59,009 bases of DNA from JBMOPD01 sp049323615 (GTDB lineage: Bacteria > Bacillota > Desulfotomaculia > Desulfotomaculales > Desulfocucumaceae). Location of the stretch: the NCBI GenBank assembly GCA_049323615.1, contig JBMOPD010000038.1:1-59009 (forward strand). Direction: 5' to 3'. Both the position numbers and the translations under genes were made by a program. This document shows, piece by piece, positions 41,523 through 49,219 of the stretch. How positions within the stretch are numbered: the first letter of the stretch is position 1; each line of letters starts with the position of its first letter. The notes below the pieces were generated by a model that searched no databases, was not told the origin of the DNA, and was given only the letters and a program-made list of their open reading frames with translations.

Positions 41523-41897
41523 CTACTGCGGCAGGAGGTCCTTTCTCAGTATCGTGGCTCCCCGGAGATATACGTGCCGGAGGTCCTTCTGGCCTTTTTC
41601 GGTATTTACCAGAACCATCACCCTGATGCACTTTCCCAGGCGGCCCGGCACGTTGATTTCGTTGCCGCACAGCATCGGCACGTGGGTCCAGCCAAAGAAC
41701 TCCCTGGCCGCCGAGGCCGGAAATTCGGCGTCCAGGTCGGCCGTTACGGTGAAAAACGCCGCCGCCACATCCTCGGTATCGATCCCGTTTTCCTTAATAA
41801 TTTCCCCCAGGAGCTCCCTGGTGGCCTCCAGAATATGCCGGGGGTCGTTTTTTTCAACCGTTATCGCCCCCCGTATGCCCCTGGCCAGCTTTGTCAT
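41523..41897 (-). CDS. aroH: Chorismate mutase, AroH class
   Basis: 124-residue monofunctional trimeric chorismate mutase, converting chorismate to prephenate for Phe and Tyr. ARGIRGAITVEKN at the N-terminus has the active-site Arg; FFTVTADLDAEFPASAAR near residue 48 and MLCGNEINVPG near 76 are typical, with the Arg of KCIRVMVLVNT near 90. AGGGGG precedes the ATG. It lies between the HutP-like gene and the trp leader and directs chorismate to the branch opposite to trp. Confidence 0.94.
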   Translation of the reverse strand: MTKLARGIRGAITVEKNDPRHILEATRELLGEIIKENGIDTEDVAAAFFTVTADLDAEFPASAAREFFGWTHVPMLCGNEINVPGRLGKCIRVMVLVNTEKGQKDLRHVYLRGATILRKDLLPQ

Positions 41898-41967
41898 CCT
41901 TTCATCCCCCTGTTTGATCCTGCCGAAGCCGCAACGCGCAGGGACTTTTTAGACGGCCTCATATTTA

Positions 41968-42390
41968 TTATTCGGATGTGACCGCCCTGTGTCCCAGGCC
42001 GACGGCCACCTCGTCCAGGTGGAGCAGGCCGACCCCAAAAAACACCGCCACGCTGATGTGGTCCTGATGGCGGGCAATACCTATCTTCCCACCTATGTTC
42101 AGTCCCAGGGCCTTTTGCATAACCTGGGAAAGGGCCTCCCTGGTGGCGCCCGCCACGGCTCCCTCCTCGGCGTGCACCTCCCGGATTACCCCCTCCCTTT
42201 TGGCAGCCACCACCGCCCGCTCGGTAATTTTGCTGACCGAGGATATGAAGTCACCGCCGTAATCAACCGCCGCGGTCTTTATTCCTTCCCGGGCAAAGGA
42301 GGCCTTGAACTGGCGTTCCTGTTCCCTGTCATCCGTAAGGGCCATCTGCAGGGCCACCTTGGCAATCTTCCTGCTTCCGTGGAGGATCAA
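41968..42390 (-). CDS. HutP-family RNA-binding protein
   Basis: 140-residue protein of the HutP family. B. subtilis HutP is a histidine- and Mg-dependent antiterminator binding NAG triplets in hut mRNA. The C-terminal block IARHQDHISVAVFFGVGLLHLDEVAVGLGHRA aligns by eye in two halves with HutP, and EVHAEEGAVAGATREAL matches the helix carrying HutP's His73. By eye at least one other metal-binding His seems replaced, so its ligand may differ. No hut genes are near; aroH follows at 70 bases. The start is a TTG with GGGGAGGTGG upstream. It is a candidate regulator of the aromatic genes (inference). Confidence 0.78.
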   Translation of the reverse strand: MILHGSRKIAKVALQMALTDDREQERQFKASFAREGIKTAAVDYGGDFISSVSKITERAVVAAKREGVIREVHAEEGAVAGATREALSQVMQKALGLNIGGKIGIARHQDHISVAVFFGVGLLHLDEVAVGLGHRAVTSE

Positions 42391-42408
42391 GCCTGTCCAC
42401 CTCCCCGT

Positions 42409-42438
42409 ATAAAATTGAGCACTCCGCTGAGGGAGTGC
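42409..42438 (-). terminator. Hairpin before the HutP-like gene
   Basis: Minus-strand GCACTCC-CTCAGC-GGAGTGC followed by TCAATTTTAT, 20 bases before the ribosome binding site. It may terminate the upstream gene or attenuate the HutP-like gene. Confidence 0.55.
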
Positions 42439-42508
42439 GTATTATTTTGCTTTTACGGTACAATTATTATATTTCAGCCAACATTAAAAAACAATACCGG
42501 CCCCGCCA

Positions 42509-42946
42509 CTACCGTCCATTAATTTTTACCTTGCCCAGGGACAGCATATTGCCGTGCAGCCTTAAAACAGCGCCTTTCCTCGGGTTTACCACCCTTTCGG
42601 AAACGTCCAGCACTTCGACACTGACCGGCCTGTTGTAGAAGGTGCCGTCCAGCTCAATACTGTCACCTTCGTGCACCGCCACCGTTACATACCTGTTGTT
42701 GAACACCCCTTTCACTTCGCTGTTTACCAGCACCCGGAGATAGGGCATGAGCGCGTATTCCTGCAAAAAGAAGGTCACCACCTGGCTGCCGTACGTCCAG
42801 TCGCCGGCCTCATTTCCGGTTAACCGGGCATACCGGTATCCCATCGTGTCCCTGTAGCCGGAAATTATCTGCAGGGACAAAAACAGTATGGCGGCGGTAA
42901 AAAACAGTCTTATAAAAAACCTCTGGCCGTGAGATGTTTTGGACAA
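42509..42946 (-). CDS. Membrane-anchored protein of unknown function
   Basis: 145-residue protein, not recognised. It has a basic N-terminus and one transmembrane helix (about residues 11-27), then an extracytoplasmic domain of ~115 residues with alternating beta-like segments and Tyr/Val-rich strands (for example NNRYVTVAVHEGDSIELDGT). The start is a TTG after GGGGG. It follows the gene at 43025 by about 80 bases on the same strand. No cysteine or catalytic motif stands out. Confidence 0.6.
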   Translation of the reverse strand: MSKTSHGQRFFIRLFFTAAILFLSLQIISGYRDTMGYRYARLTGNEAGDWTYGSQVVTFFLQEYALMPYLRVLVNSEVKGVFNNRYVTVAVHEGDSIELDGTFYNRPVSVEVLDVSERVVNPRKGAVLRLHGNMLSLGKVKINGR

Positions 42947-43024
42947 AAAAAATCCCCCTTTTTAATCCTGTTTTAAAAATATGCCTGAACAGGAATTTTT
43001 ATCCGGGGTATTTTTCTTGTTTTC

Positions 43025-43480
43025 TTATTTAATGTTGTATTTTCTTTCCAAGTTGGTGCGGTAGAGTTTAATCTCTTCGGCCATCCTGAACAGCAGCCTC
43101 TCCACCTCGACCTTGCCCAGGGACAGTTCACCGGGGGAAACCACTTCGATCTTTCTGAAATCCTCCCGGGCCACCAGCTTGAGCAGGTCCTCCACCGAGT
43201 CGGCGGCAACATCCAGCACAACCGGCGCATAGGCGGTATCTGTATTGTTAACGTCGTCATAGACGGTGTACACCTCTGTGCCCATGTCAACGTCCAAAAT
43301 ATATACTCCCTGCAGCGGTATATTCCGAAAAACCGCGACATTATGTTCCCTGGCTTCCTCAGCCAGTCTCTCGATGGATTTTCCTTTGAAAAAAAGTCTG
43401 CCGGGCTTGGCCGTTCCCTTGAAGTCCAGCCTTATTTTTGCCCTGATGGTCCGGTCATGCGGAGTATTCTGTCCCGTCAA
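43025..43480 (-). CDS. Conserved-looking protein of unknown function
   Basis: 151-residue soluble acidic protein, not recognised. It has beta-rich text in the middle (GVYILDVDMGTEVYTVYDD) and a helical C-terminus (VEVERLLFRMAEEIKLYRTNLERKY). The start is a TTG with GGGGGGTGG upstream. Codon use is like that of the surrounding genes, so it is probably a native gene. It lies between rluB and the membrane-anchored gene. Confidence 0.6.
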   Translation of the reverse strand: MTGQNTPHDRTIRAKIRLDFKGTAKPGRLFFKGKSIERLAEEAREHNVAVFRNIPLQGVYILDVDMGTEVYTVYDDVNNTDTAYAPVVLDVAADSVEDLLKLVAREDFRKIEVVSPGELSLGKVEVERLLFRMAEEIKLYRTNLERKYNIK

Positions 43481-43565
43481 AGCGCCACCCCCCTGACTAC
43501 TGTAACACTTTCTAATTCTCCCTCCAGTAATAAATTCCTGCTTAATTTTGCCATTCTATGTTGCC

Positions 43566-43608
43566 AGATCCGCAAACAGGGCAGATGTTAAAAAAAAATG
43601 GCGGATCT
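43566..43608 (-). repeat. Inverted repeat after rluB
   Basis: AGATCCGC and GCGGATCT, 8 bp each, separated by 27 bases that include nine T on the minus strand, directly after the rluB stop. It may help end transcription, though the T run is in the loop. Confidence 0.4.
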
Positions 43609-44355
43609 TCAATCTTGGGACTTATTCCTTCCGGCGGCCATTTTTTTCAGCCTGCGCACTTCACTGGCCGAAAGTTTCCTGTACTGGCCGGGCTTCAAAT
43701 CTCCCAGGACAAGATCGCCTATCTTTATTCTTTTCAGCCTGATTACCCCGTGCCCTATTTTTTCAAACATCCTTCTTATCTGCCTGTTTCTTCCCTCCCG
43801 GATGGTCACCTCCAGCAGGGCGTTGCCGTCCCTTTCCCCGATAAACTCGATCCGGGCCGGCGCCGTCATGCCGTCATCGAGCATTATCCCGGCGGTCAGT
43901 TGATCGATATCCTGCGGCCGGGGCAGACCCCTGACCCGTACCCGGTATGTCTTGGCAATACCGTGGGAGGGGTGGGTAAGTTGCAGGGTCAGGTCACCGT
44001 CGTTTGTCAGCAGGAGGAGCCCCTCGCTGTCATAGTCAAGCCTTCCCACGGGGTACACCCTTTCTCTCAAGTCATCAAGCAGATCGATGACCACTTTCCT
44101 GCCCCGGGGGTCGCTGACGGAGGATATGTAGCCCCTGGGCTTGTTGAGCAAAATGTAAACGGGCTTTTCCGGCTGTCCCAGCACCCGGCCGTCCACCTCC
44201 ACCCTGTCCCGGGCGGGATTGACGGTTGTCCCGGGGGTGGTCACGGTTTTTCCGTTTACCTTTACCCTGCCCTCTGCAATCATTTCCTCACAGGCCCGGC
44301 GCGAGGCCACGCCGTGCCTGGCCATGAACTTTTGCAGCCTCTCCAATGAATCCAT
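43609..44355 (-). CDS. rluB: Pseudouridine synthase RluB/RsuA family
   Basis: 248-residue rRNA pseudouridine synthase. S4 RNA-binding domain at the N-terminus (RLQKFMARHGVASRRACEEMI), then the catalytic domain with GRLDYDSEGLLLLTNDG (nucleophilic Asp) and the C-terminal EGRNRQIRRMF. The ATG at 44355 has GGAAAG upstream; a TTG at 44367 is possible. In B. subtilis the gene follows spmA-spmB; here it is cut off from them by an AT-rich two-gene insertion. Confidence 0.95.
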   Translation of the reverse strand: MDSLERLQKFMARHGVASRRACEEMIAEGRVKVNGKTVTTPGTTVNPARDRVEVDGRVLGQPEKPVYILLNKPRGYISSVSDPRGRKVVIDLLDDLRERVYPVGRLDYDSEGLLLLTNDGDLTLQLTHPSHGIAKTYRVRVRGLPRPQDIDQLTAGIMLDDGMTAPARIEFIGERDGNALLEVTIREGRNRQIRRMFEKIGHGVIRLKRIKIGDLVLGDLKPGQYRKLSASEVRRLKKMAAGRNKSQD

Positions 44356-44520
44356 CCCGCTTTCCAAAACAATTCTTTAATTATTATTGTTGTTTTAAGA
44401 TAATTGTTCAATATGAATTTTACCCGAAAATTTCCTAAAATAAATTTTAAGATTAAAATGGAAGGAAATCCAAAAGTAAACAGAGAAATAGGCAAAAAAG
44501 TTTTTGGGAGAAAATATAAG

Positions 44521-44997
44521 ATGCTTACACAGTTTGAAGCTGATACTCTTATTGCCATATCAAAGAAAAGATGTGGCAACCAGATTTTTAATTTTCCCTG
44601 GGCTGGAGAAACTTTAACAATACCTGTTGTTTCTATTGACGAAAAAGAATCTTTCTTAATAGATATAAATAGGGGGAGAATAAAACTGACAAAGTGTACG
44701 TATCAGGAGCGCCATGAAGGAATAATTATCCTGGTACGTCTTGATGTTGATGGTCGTCCTCATACTAATCCGGATGTGTTACGAGTACCACTTTCTTATT
44801 TAGAACCTTATAATGGGCAGACTATAGGTTGCCCACATTTACACCTTTATGTGGAGGGTTTTATGGATAAATGGGCAATCCCGGCACCGCCCGATAGTTT
44901 TTCGAGAACAAACGACCTTTATGAAACCTTATATGAATTCTTCAGTTATTGTAATATAATTGAACCACCTATAGTACAAAGGGGATTGTTTATATGA
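44521..44997 (+). CDS. DUF6978 family protein
   Basis: 158-residue protein of unknown function. N-terminus LTQFEADTLIAISKK, middle IDINRGRIKLTKCTYQER and the conserved block CPHLHLYVEGFMDKWA (about residues 104-119) fit DUF6978. The ATG at 44521 matches the family N-terminus and has GGGAG ten bases upstream; the frame continues to 44404 with Lys-rich, unconserved text. The gene is much more AT-rich than its neighbours, is on the opposite strand, and overlaps the next gene by four bases. It forms a two-gene cassette, probably acquired by transfer. Confidence 0.75.
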   Translation: MLTQFEADTLIAISKKRCGNQIFNFPWAGETLTIPVVSIDEKESFLIDINRGRIKLTKCTYQERHEGIIILVRLDVDGRPHTNPDVLRVPLSYLEPYNGQTIGCPHLHLYVEGFMDKWAIPAPPDSFSRTNDLYETLYEFFSYCNIIEPPIVQRGLFI

Positions 44998-45764
44998 TAC
45001 AAAGAGACTGCCACGATTTGGTTAATTCCTATATCGAATGGCTTAGACAAAAAATTAGTGTGGAAAATATAAACGGAGATGCTTGTGAAATTACTACTCC
45101 TTTTCTTGATCGGCATAATGACCATTTACAAATATATGTAAAACGTTCTGGCAACGGGTTTCTCTTAACTGACGATGGGTATACCATCAGCGACCTTCGC
45201 TTGAGTGGTTGTGAATTTTCAACAGAAAAAAGGAAGCAAATGCTTAATAATGTCCTTAATGGGTTTGGGGTCAGGCTTATTAATAGTGAGCTTGTAGTAG
45301 AAACAAGACCTGACAACTTTCCACAAAAGAAACACAATCTTCTTCAAGCTATACTTGCTGTAAATGATCTTTTTGTTATGGCCGCACCGACAGTGGCAAG
45401 TATTTTTAGAGAAGATGTGGAAAGGTTTTTGCGTTTGCATGAAATAAGATATACTCCATCAGTTAAATTCACCGGAAAAAGTGGTTTTGATCATTCCTTT
45501 GATTTTGTTATACCAGCCTCACGAGTAAAACCAGAGCGGATACTCAAAACTATTAACAGAGCTAATAAACAAAATATTACATTGTTGATCTTTTCTTGGA
45601 CAGACACAAAAGAAGTAAGAGCACCGGATTCTACTGTTTATGGGATTTTGAATGATACTGAGCATGAGATAAATCCAGATCTTATAAGTGCTCTTAAACA
45701 ATATGGTGTAGATGCTATACCCTGGAGCCGCAAGGACGACTATATTGAAGAACTTGCAGCATAA
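44994..45764 (+). CDS. DUF1828/DUF1829 domain protein
   Basis: 256-residue protein. The N-terminal DUF1828 domain shows the motif HLQIYVKRSGNGFLLTDDG (residues 44-62) followed by YTISDL; the C-terminal part (~140-245) fits DUF1829, with FDHSFDFVIP and LLIFSWTDTKEVR strands that recall nuclease-like folds, though no catalytic set can be named. The start ATG overlaps the DUF6978 stop (ATGA), so the two are coupled. AT-rich like its partner. Such genes are patchily distributed and often found in mobile or defence-rich regions; function is unknown. Confidence 0.72.
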   Translation: MIQRDCHDLVNSYIEWLRQKISVENINGDACEITTPFLDRHNDHLQIYVKRSGNGFLLTDDGYTISDLRLSGCEFSTEKRKQMLNNVLNGFGVRLINSELVVETRPDNFPQKKHNLLQAILAVNDLFVMAAPTVASIFREDVERFLRLHEIRYTPSVKFTGKSGFDHSFDFVIPASRVKPERILKTINRANKQNITLLIFSWTDTKEVRAPDSTVYGILNDTEHEINPDLISALKQYGVDAIPWSRKDDYIEELAA

Positions 45765-45857
45765 GTTTTCGAATGGAAGTGGTATGGTGAGATTTGATGA
45801 GATCAAGACATCTCGGCTTCTGATTCAGAAGATTAGGTGTGACATTCAAGGTTATAT

Positions 45858-46388
45858 TCAAAACATCTTGTTGACAATGTACACCGAGGCCACCAGGGTG
45901 GTCAGGTCGGCGGCCAGGCCGGAGTATATGGCGTAGCGGTACCTGGTGATGCCCACCGAGCCGAAGTAGAGGGTGAGCACGTAAAAGGTGGTGTCGCTGG
46001 TTCCCTGCATGGTGGACACCAGCCTGCCGGTATAAGAATCGGGGCCGTGGGCGCCTATGATATCGGTGGCAATGCCCAGCGCCGCGCCGCCGGAAAGCGG
46101 CCTCATCACCGCGTGGGGCAGCAGCTCGGCCGGGAAGCCGATCATTCCCAGGAGCGGGGAAAGAGTATCGACTAAAACTTCCATGGCCCCCGAGGCCCTG
46201 AAAATGTTTATCGACACCATCATGGCCACCAGGTAGGGAATGGTTTTGATGGCCGTGGCGAACCCGTTCTCGGCCCCCTCCACGAAGGCCTCGAACACCT
46301 TCACCCCGCGGGCCATGGCGGCCAGTGGAATGAGCAGGAGTATAAAAGGGATTGCCCAGCGGGATATCTCGATGATCAGGGGGTACAT
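45858..46388 (-). CDS. spmB: Spore maturation protein B
   Basis: 176-residue membrane protein with a nucleoside-transporter-gate fold. Motifs FVEGAENGFATAIKTIPYLVAMMV (residues ~35-58), PLSGGAALGI and STMQGTSDTTFYVLTLYFGSVGI are typical. SpmA and SpmB are needed for spore core dehydration. It lies three bases after spmA. The C-terminus is intact, so the neighbouring insertion did not damage it. Confidence 0.95.
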   Translation of the reverse strand: MYPLIIEISRWAIPFILLLIPLAAMARGVKVFEAFVEGAENGFATAIKTIPYLVAMMVSINIFRASGAMEVLVDTLSPLLGMIGFPAELLPHAVMRPLSGGAALGIATDIIGAHGPDSYTGRLVSTMQGTSDTTFYVLTLYFGSVGITRYRYAIYSGLAADLTTLVASVYIVNKMF

Positions 46389-46391
46389 GGG

Positions 46392-47003
46392 TCAATACCT
46401 CCCGGGCCTTGAGTAAATGGACCTTAAAATCCTGTCCACCACCACCGCCACCGTCATGCCGCAGGCCGTGGCAAAAATGGTTGTGCCCACAACTTCGGTG
46501 GGGTCGGCCGACCCGTGCATCATCCGGATGCCGATGATGGTGGTCGGGATCAGGGTGATGCATGAGGTGTTCAGGGCCAGGAAAGTGCACATGGCCGGGG
46601 TGGCGGTGCGCCTGTCCCCCGTGTTCAGTTTTTGCATTTCCTGCATGGCGATCAGCCCCGTGGGGGTGGCCGCGTTGCCCAGCCCCAGGATATTGGCGCT
46701 GATATTCATGATTATGGCCCCCATGGCCGGGTGGTCCCGGGGGATGCCGGGAAACAGGAACCGCAGCAGCGGAGCGATCAGCCTGGCCAGGAATGACACT
46801 ATGCCGGCCTCCTCGGCCAGCTTCATGATACCCAGCCAGAAGGTTATGATGGCGATCAGGCTTAAAGAGGTCTTAACGGCGTTGTTTGCGCCCTCCAGGG
46901 CGGCCTTGGTGACCACCTCGATGTTTCCGTTGGCCGCGGCGGCCAGTATACCGAATACGATCATTCCGAGCCAGAGAAGGTTAACCAACCGCTTCACCCC
47001 CAA
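46392..47003 (-). CDS. spmA: Spore maturation protein A
   Basis: 203-residue membrane protein with about five helices, partner of SpmB. ALEGANNAVKTSLSLIAIITFWLG (residues ~34-57) and NISANILGLGNAATPTGLIAM (near 105) are typical. In B. subtilis dacB precedes spmA; here there is instead an FAD oxidoreductase gene, and no DacB/DacF is seen. Confidence 0.95.
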   Translation of the reverse strand: MGVKRLVNLLWLGMIVFGILAAAANGNIEVVTKAALEGANNAVKTSLSLIAIITFWLGIMKLAEEAGIVSFLARLIAPLLRFLFPGIPRDHPAMGAIIMNISANILGLGNAATPTGLIAMQEMQKLNTGDRRTATPAMCTFLALNTSCITLIPTTIIGIRMMHGSADPTEVVGTTIFATACGMTVAVVVDRILRSIYSRPGRY

Positions 47004-47011
47004 AGCTATAA

Positions 47012-47046
47012 GCTGTTAGCCGTCAGCTGTCAGAATTCAGAATCAT
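47012..47046. repeat. Heptamer repeat, GCTGTCA/GAATTCA
   Basis: Five units in seven-base register upstream of spmA: three of the GCYGTYA type and two of the GAATTCA type. It shows two sub-families joined in one array. Confidence 0.65.
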
Positions 47047-47084
47047 CCTCAATTCTGACAATGTGCAAGGAGACGGGGATTTTT

Positions 47085-47165
47085 ATGTTGACTGCCGGCT
47101 TTATGGCAACGGTGCCTTATTTTTTAGGTTATGATGAACTGGTAAAATATAGAACAGAAGACTGA
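47085..47165 (+). CDS. Possible small ORF, 26 residues
   Basis: ATG at 47085, with AAGGAG about 12 bases upstream, and stop TGA at 47163-47165. The peptide has a hydrophobic first half and an acidic/basic end. A strong plus-strand terminator begins at the stop codon, which is unexpected here because both flanking genes are on the minus strand. That is the main reason to list it. No family or promoter is recognised. Confidence 0.25.
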   Translation: MLTAGFMATVPYFLGYDELVKYRTED

Positions 47166-47192
47166 AGGCCGCTGTTAGCGGCCTTTTTCTTT
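47165..47192 (+). terminator. Plus-strand intrinsic terminator
   Basis: AAGGCCGC-TGTTA-GCGGCCTT followed by TTTCTTT. It overlaps the last codons of the minus-strand FAD oxidoreductase gene and ends transcription in the opposite direction. Confidence 0.7.
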
Positions 47193-48449
47193 AAAAACGC
47201 CGGCCAGGCCGGCCTTTTTAACCCTTTTCTCTATGGTCTCAATGTCGGTGGTGTACAGGCCCTTTTCCTGCATTCTCTCGAAATAAACCGAACCGGAGAA
47301 GGTGTACTTTTTTTTCAGACCTTTTTTTGTTTTCATCTGGGAGAGCATGTAAGAGATTATGTCCCCCGAGGCCGTGGTGCCGGGCAGCCTCAGCAGGCTT
47401 TTGCCCTTTAACGCCCTGGCGGCGTTGTGACCGGCCAGCATTCCGGTTACTATGGCCTCGGTATGACCTACCAGTAGCCCGGTCTTCTCGCCGGCGCAAA
47501 AAAGGTTTTCCGTTCCCCTGACCCGCATATCCTCATCGGCCGGCGCTATGGCATTGAACCTTACTGAGTTCCCCTTCCCCCCGGAGTAGGGGTCGGCGTA
47601 CCTGGCGCTGCCGAAACCGTCAATGGCCCTCAGCACTTCCAGGGGAAAATAGGGGGTCATCAGCTTTGCGTGGCCGGTATCCAGCAGGATAAGATTGTCG
47701 GCGAACTCCTTCAGGTTGTATTGCTGGCACGCCTTGCGGTCCAGTAAATCCTCCTTGTTCAGGTTTTCCGGCAGGGGGATAACGGCCACCCCGTCCCTTT
47801 CTATATTGTTAACCAGCCAGGGTGCAAGGGACTTTTTATCCAGCTTGCAAGACCCGCTCATGGCCTCAAACTGCCAGAACTCCCGGCCGGCCGTTATTTC
47901 TTTGATCCCTGCCCGGGCGGTGAGGCTGACCCGGGGCCCGAAGGTGGGGCACCTCAGGATGCACATGGCGCAACCGGTGCCGTGGCGGGAGCAGTTGTTT
48001 ATCGGCCCGGCCGTGCCGGTGGTGTCGATGAAGACGTCGCCGTGAATAGTCTCGTCCCCGGCTGTGACCACACCGGTCAGGAGCCCGTCCTTTTTCACCA
48101 CGTCGGTCATTCTGGCCTGGAGCTTTAATTTAACGCCCTTTTCCAGAAGAAATTGGCGAATCACAGGCTCTATCCGGGTCACGTCATAAAGGGTGGCGTG
48201 TCTGTGCCCCGGGAAATTGACCCACCTGTGCCGGGCCGTATCGTCAATCAGTTTGACCAGTTCTACCCCGCCCATGGCCGATATTTCTTCGATGGCGGTA
48301 TAGCGGCCGTTATTGCGCATAATTCCACCCACCAGGCCGGTGCCCAGCAGCATGTCGGTTTTTTCCAGCAACACCACCGGCGCTCCGGCCAGTGCCGCCG
48401 AGTATGCCGCGGCGCAGCCGGCCCATCCACCACCGACCACCACGATCAT
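47175..48449 (-). CDS. FAD-dependent oxidoreductase
   Basis: 424-residue flavoprotein. The dinucleotide motif VVVGGGWAGCAAAYSAA begins at residue 3, followed by VVLLEKTDMLLGTGLVGG; GDVFIDTTGTAGP near 140 and a C-terminal LFCAGEKTGLLVGHTEA close the FAD site. A cysteine-rich segment GCAMCILRCPTFGPR near 165 may bind a metal or be redox-active. It resembles the FAD_oxidored/MnmG-like group; substrate unknown. The ATG at 48449 has GGGGTGAT upstream. It occupies the place of the peptidase gene dacB before spmA. Confidence 0.82.
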   Translation of the reverse strand: MIVVVGGGWAGCAAAYSAALAGAPVVLLEKTDMLLGTGLVGGIMRNNGRYTAIEEISAMGGVELVKLIDDTARHRWVNFPGHRHATLYDVTRIEPVIRQFLLEKGVKLKLQARMTDVVKKDGLLTGVVTAGDETIHGDVFIDTTGTAGPINNCSRHGTGCAMCILRCPTFGPRVSLTARAGIKEITAGREFWQFEAMSGSCKLDKKSLAPWLVNNIERDGVAVIPLPENLNKEDLLDRKACQQYNLKEFADNLILLDTGHAKLMTPYFPLEVLRAIDGFGSARYADPYSGGKGNSVRFNAIAPADEDMRVRGTENLFCAGEKTGLLVGHTEAIVTGMLAGHNAARALKGKSLLRLPGTTASGDIISYMLSQMKTKKGLKKKYTFSGSVYFERMQEKGLYTTDIETIEKRVKKAGLAGVFKEKGR

Positions 48450-48468
48450 ATAATCACCCCGCAAAAAA

Positions 48469-48531
48469 GCCGTCAGCTGTCAGCCGTCAGCCCTAATCCC
48501 CGATGCCCAGTCCCTAATCCCCAATCCCGCC
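48469..48531. repeat. Heptamer repeat, nine units
   Basis: The longest array in the window: three GCYGTCA units pass directly into six units of the TCCCYAA type, all in seven-base register. It lies in the gap between ytfJ and the FAD oxidoreductase. It resembles the short tandem (STRR) heptamers known from other bacteria. Confidence 0.8.
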
Positions 48532-48662
48532 TCTATCTGTCTCCTCTATATATATTCGTATCAATATATTTTATAAGACTTTTAAAAGTTACCTTGTTGA
48601 AACCGTATTGTAAAAAGAAAACCCCTGCTTTGGGGCAGGGAATTGAATTGCTCTTTTTTGCC

Positions 48663-49112
48663 TTATATTCCTGCTTCGGGAGTTGTCACCACCGGGGCGG
48701 GGGTGGCGGCCGCCCTGGTGCGCGCGCCGTCCTTGGCGGCTATGGACTGGAGCTGGGAGATAATCTGCGGGGCCACATCAATCAGCCTGTCCAAAATGGC
48801 GTTGTTATTCACCGGCAGCAGCCTTACCTGTCCGTTTCCCGCCACCAGGAAGGCCACCGGCTGCACCGACACCCCCCCGCCGCTGCCCCCGCCGAACAGC
48901 GGGGACTGGTCCTGACCGCCGCCGCCGTCCCTGGACGAAGACTCGAACTCCCCGCCGCCCGCCCCGAAGCCGCAAGATACTCTGGATACGGGTATGATTA
49001 CGGTGCCGTCGGGCGATTCCACCGGGTCTCCCACCACAGTGTTGACGTTGACCATTTCCTTGATGTTTTCCATCGCGGTTTTCATTAAACCTTCTATGGG
49101 TTGACCTGGCAA
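48663..49112 (-). CDS. ytfJ: YtfJ/GerW family sporulation protein
   Basis: 149-residue protein. PIEGLMKTAMENIKEMVNVNTVVGDPVESPDGTVIIPVS is split across the diagnostic N-terminus, and a Gly/Ser-rich section (~50-80) is followed by VQPVAFLVAGNGQVRLLPV. The family (GerW in Bacillus) is made in sporulation and influences germination. It is normally next to a DUF2953 gene (ytfI), as here. The start is a TTG with AGGGGG upstream. Confidence 0.92.
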   Translation of the reverse strand: MPGQPIEGLMKTAMENIKEMVNVNTVVGDPVESPDGTVIIPVSRVSCGFGAGGGEFESSSRDGGGGQDQSPLFGGGSGGGVSVQPVAFLVAGNGQVRLLPVNNNAILDRLIDVAPQIISQLQSIAAKDGARTRAAATPAPVVTTPEAGI

Positions 49113-49219
49113 GCTTATCAGACCCCCTTTGTTGGACCTTGTAAAAAATAATTAAATTATAATAATCTTTCCCTGGCGCGTGACAGAATATGCGGATTCT
49201 GGATAGCACACCAATAAAC

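Noticed and set aside
43550..43650. Short minus-strand frame with a CPVCG zinc-knuckle-like motif after rluB
   Set aside because: It has no start codon or binding site between its upstream stop and the motif; perhaps a remnant, but not supportable as a gene.
48469..48531. CRISPR array
   Set aside because: Units are seven bases without spacers, and no cas genes are present.
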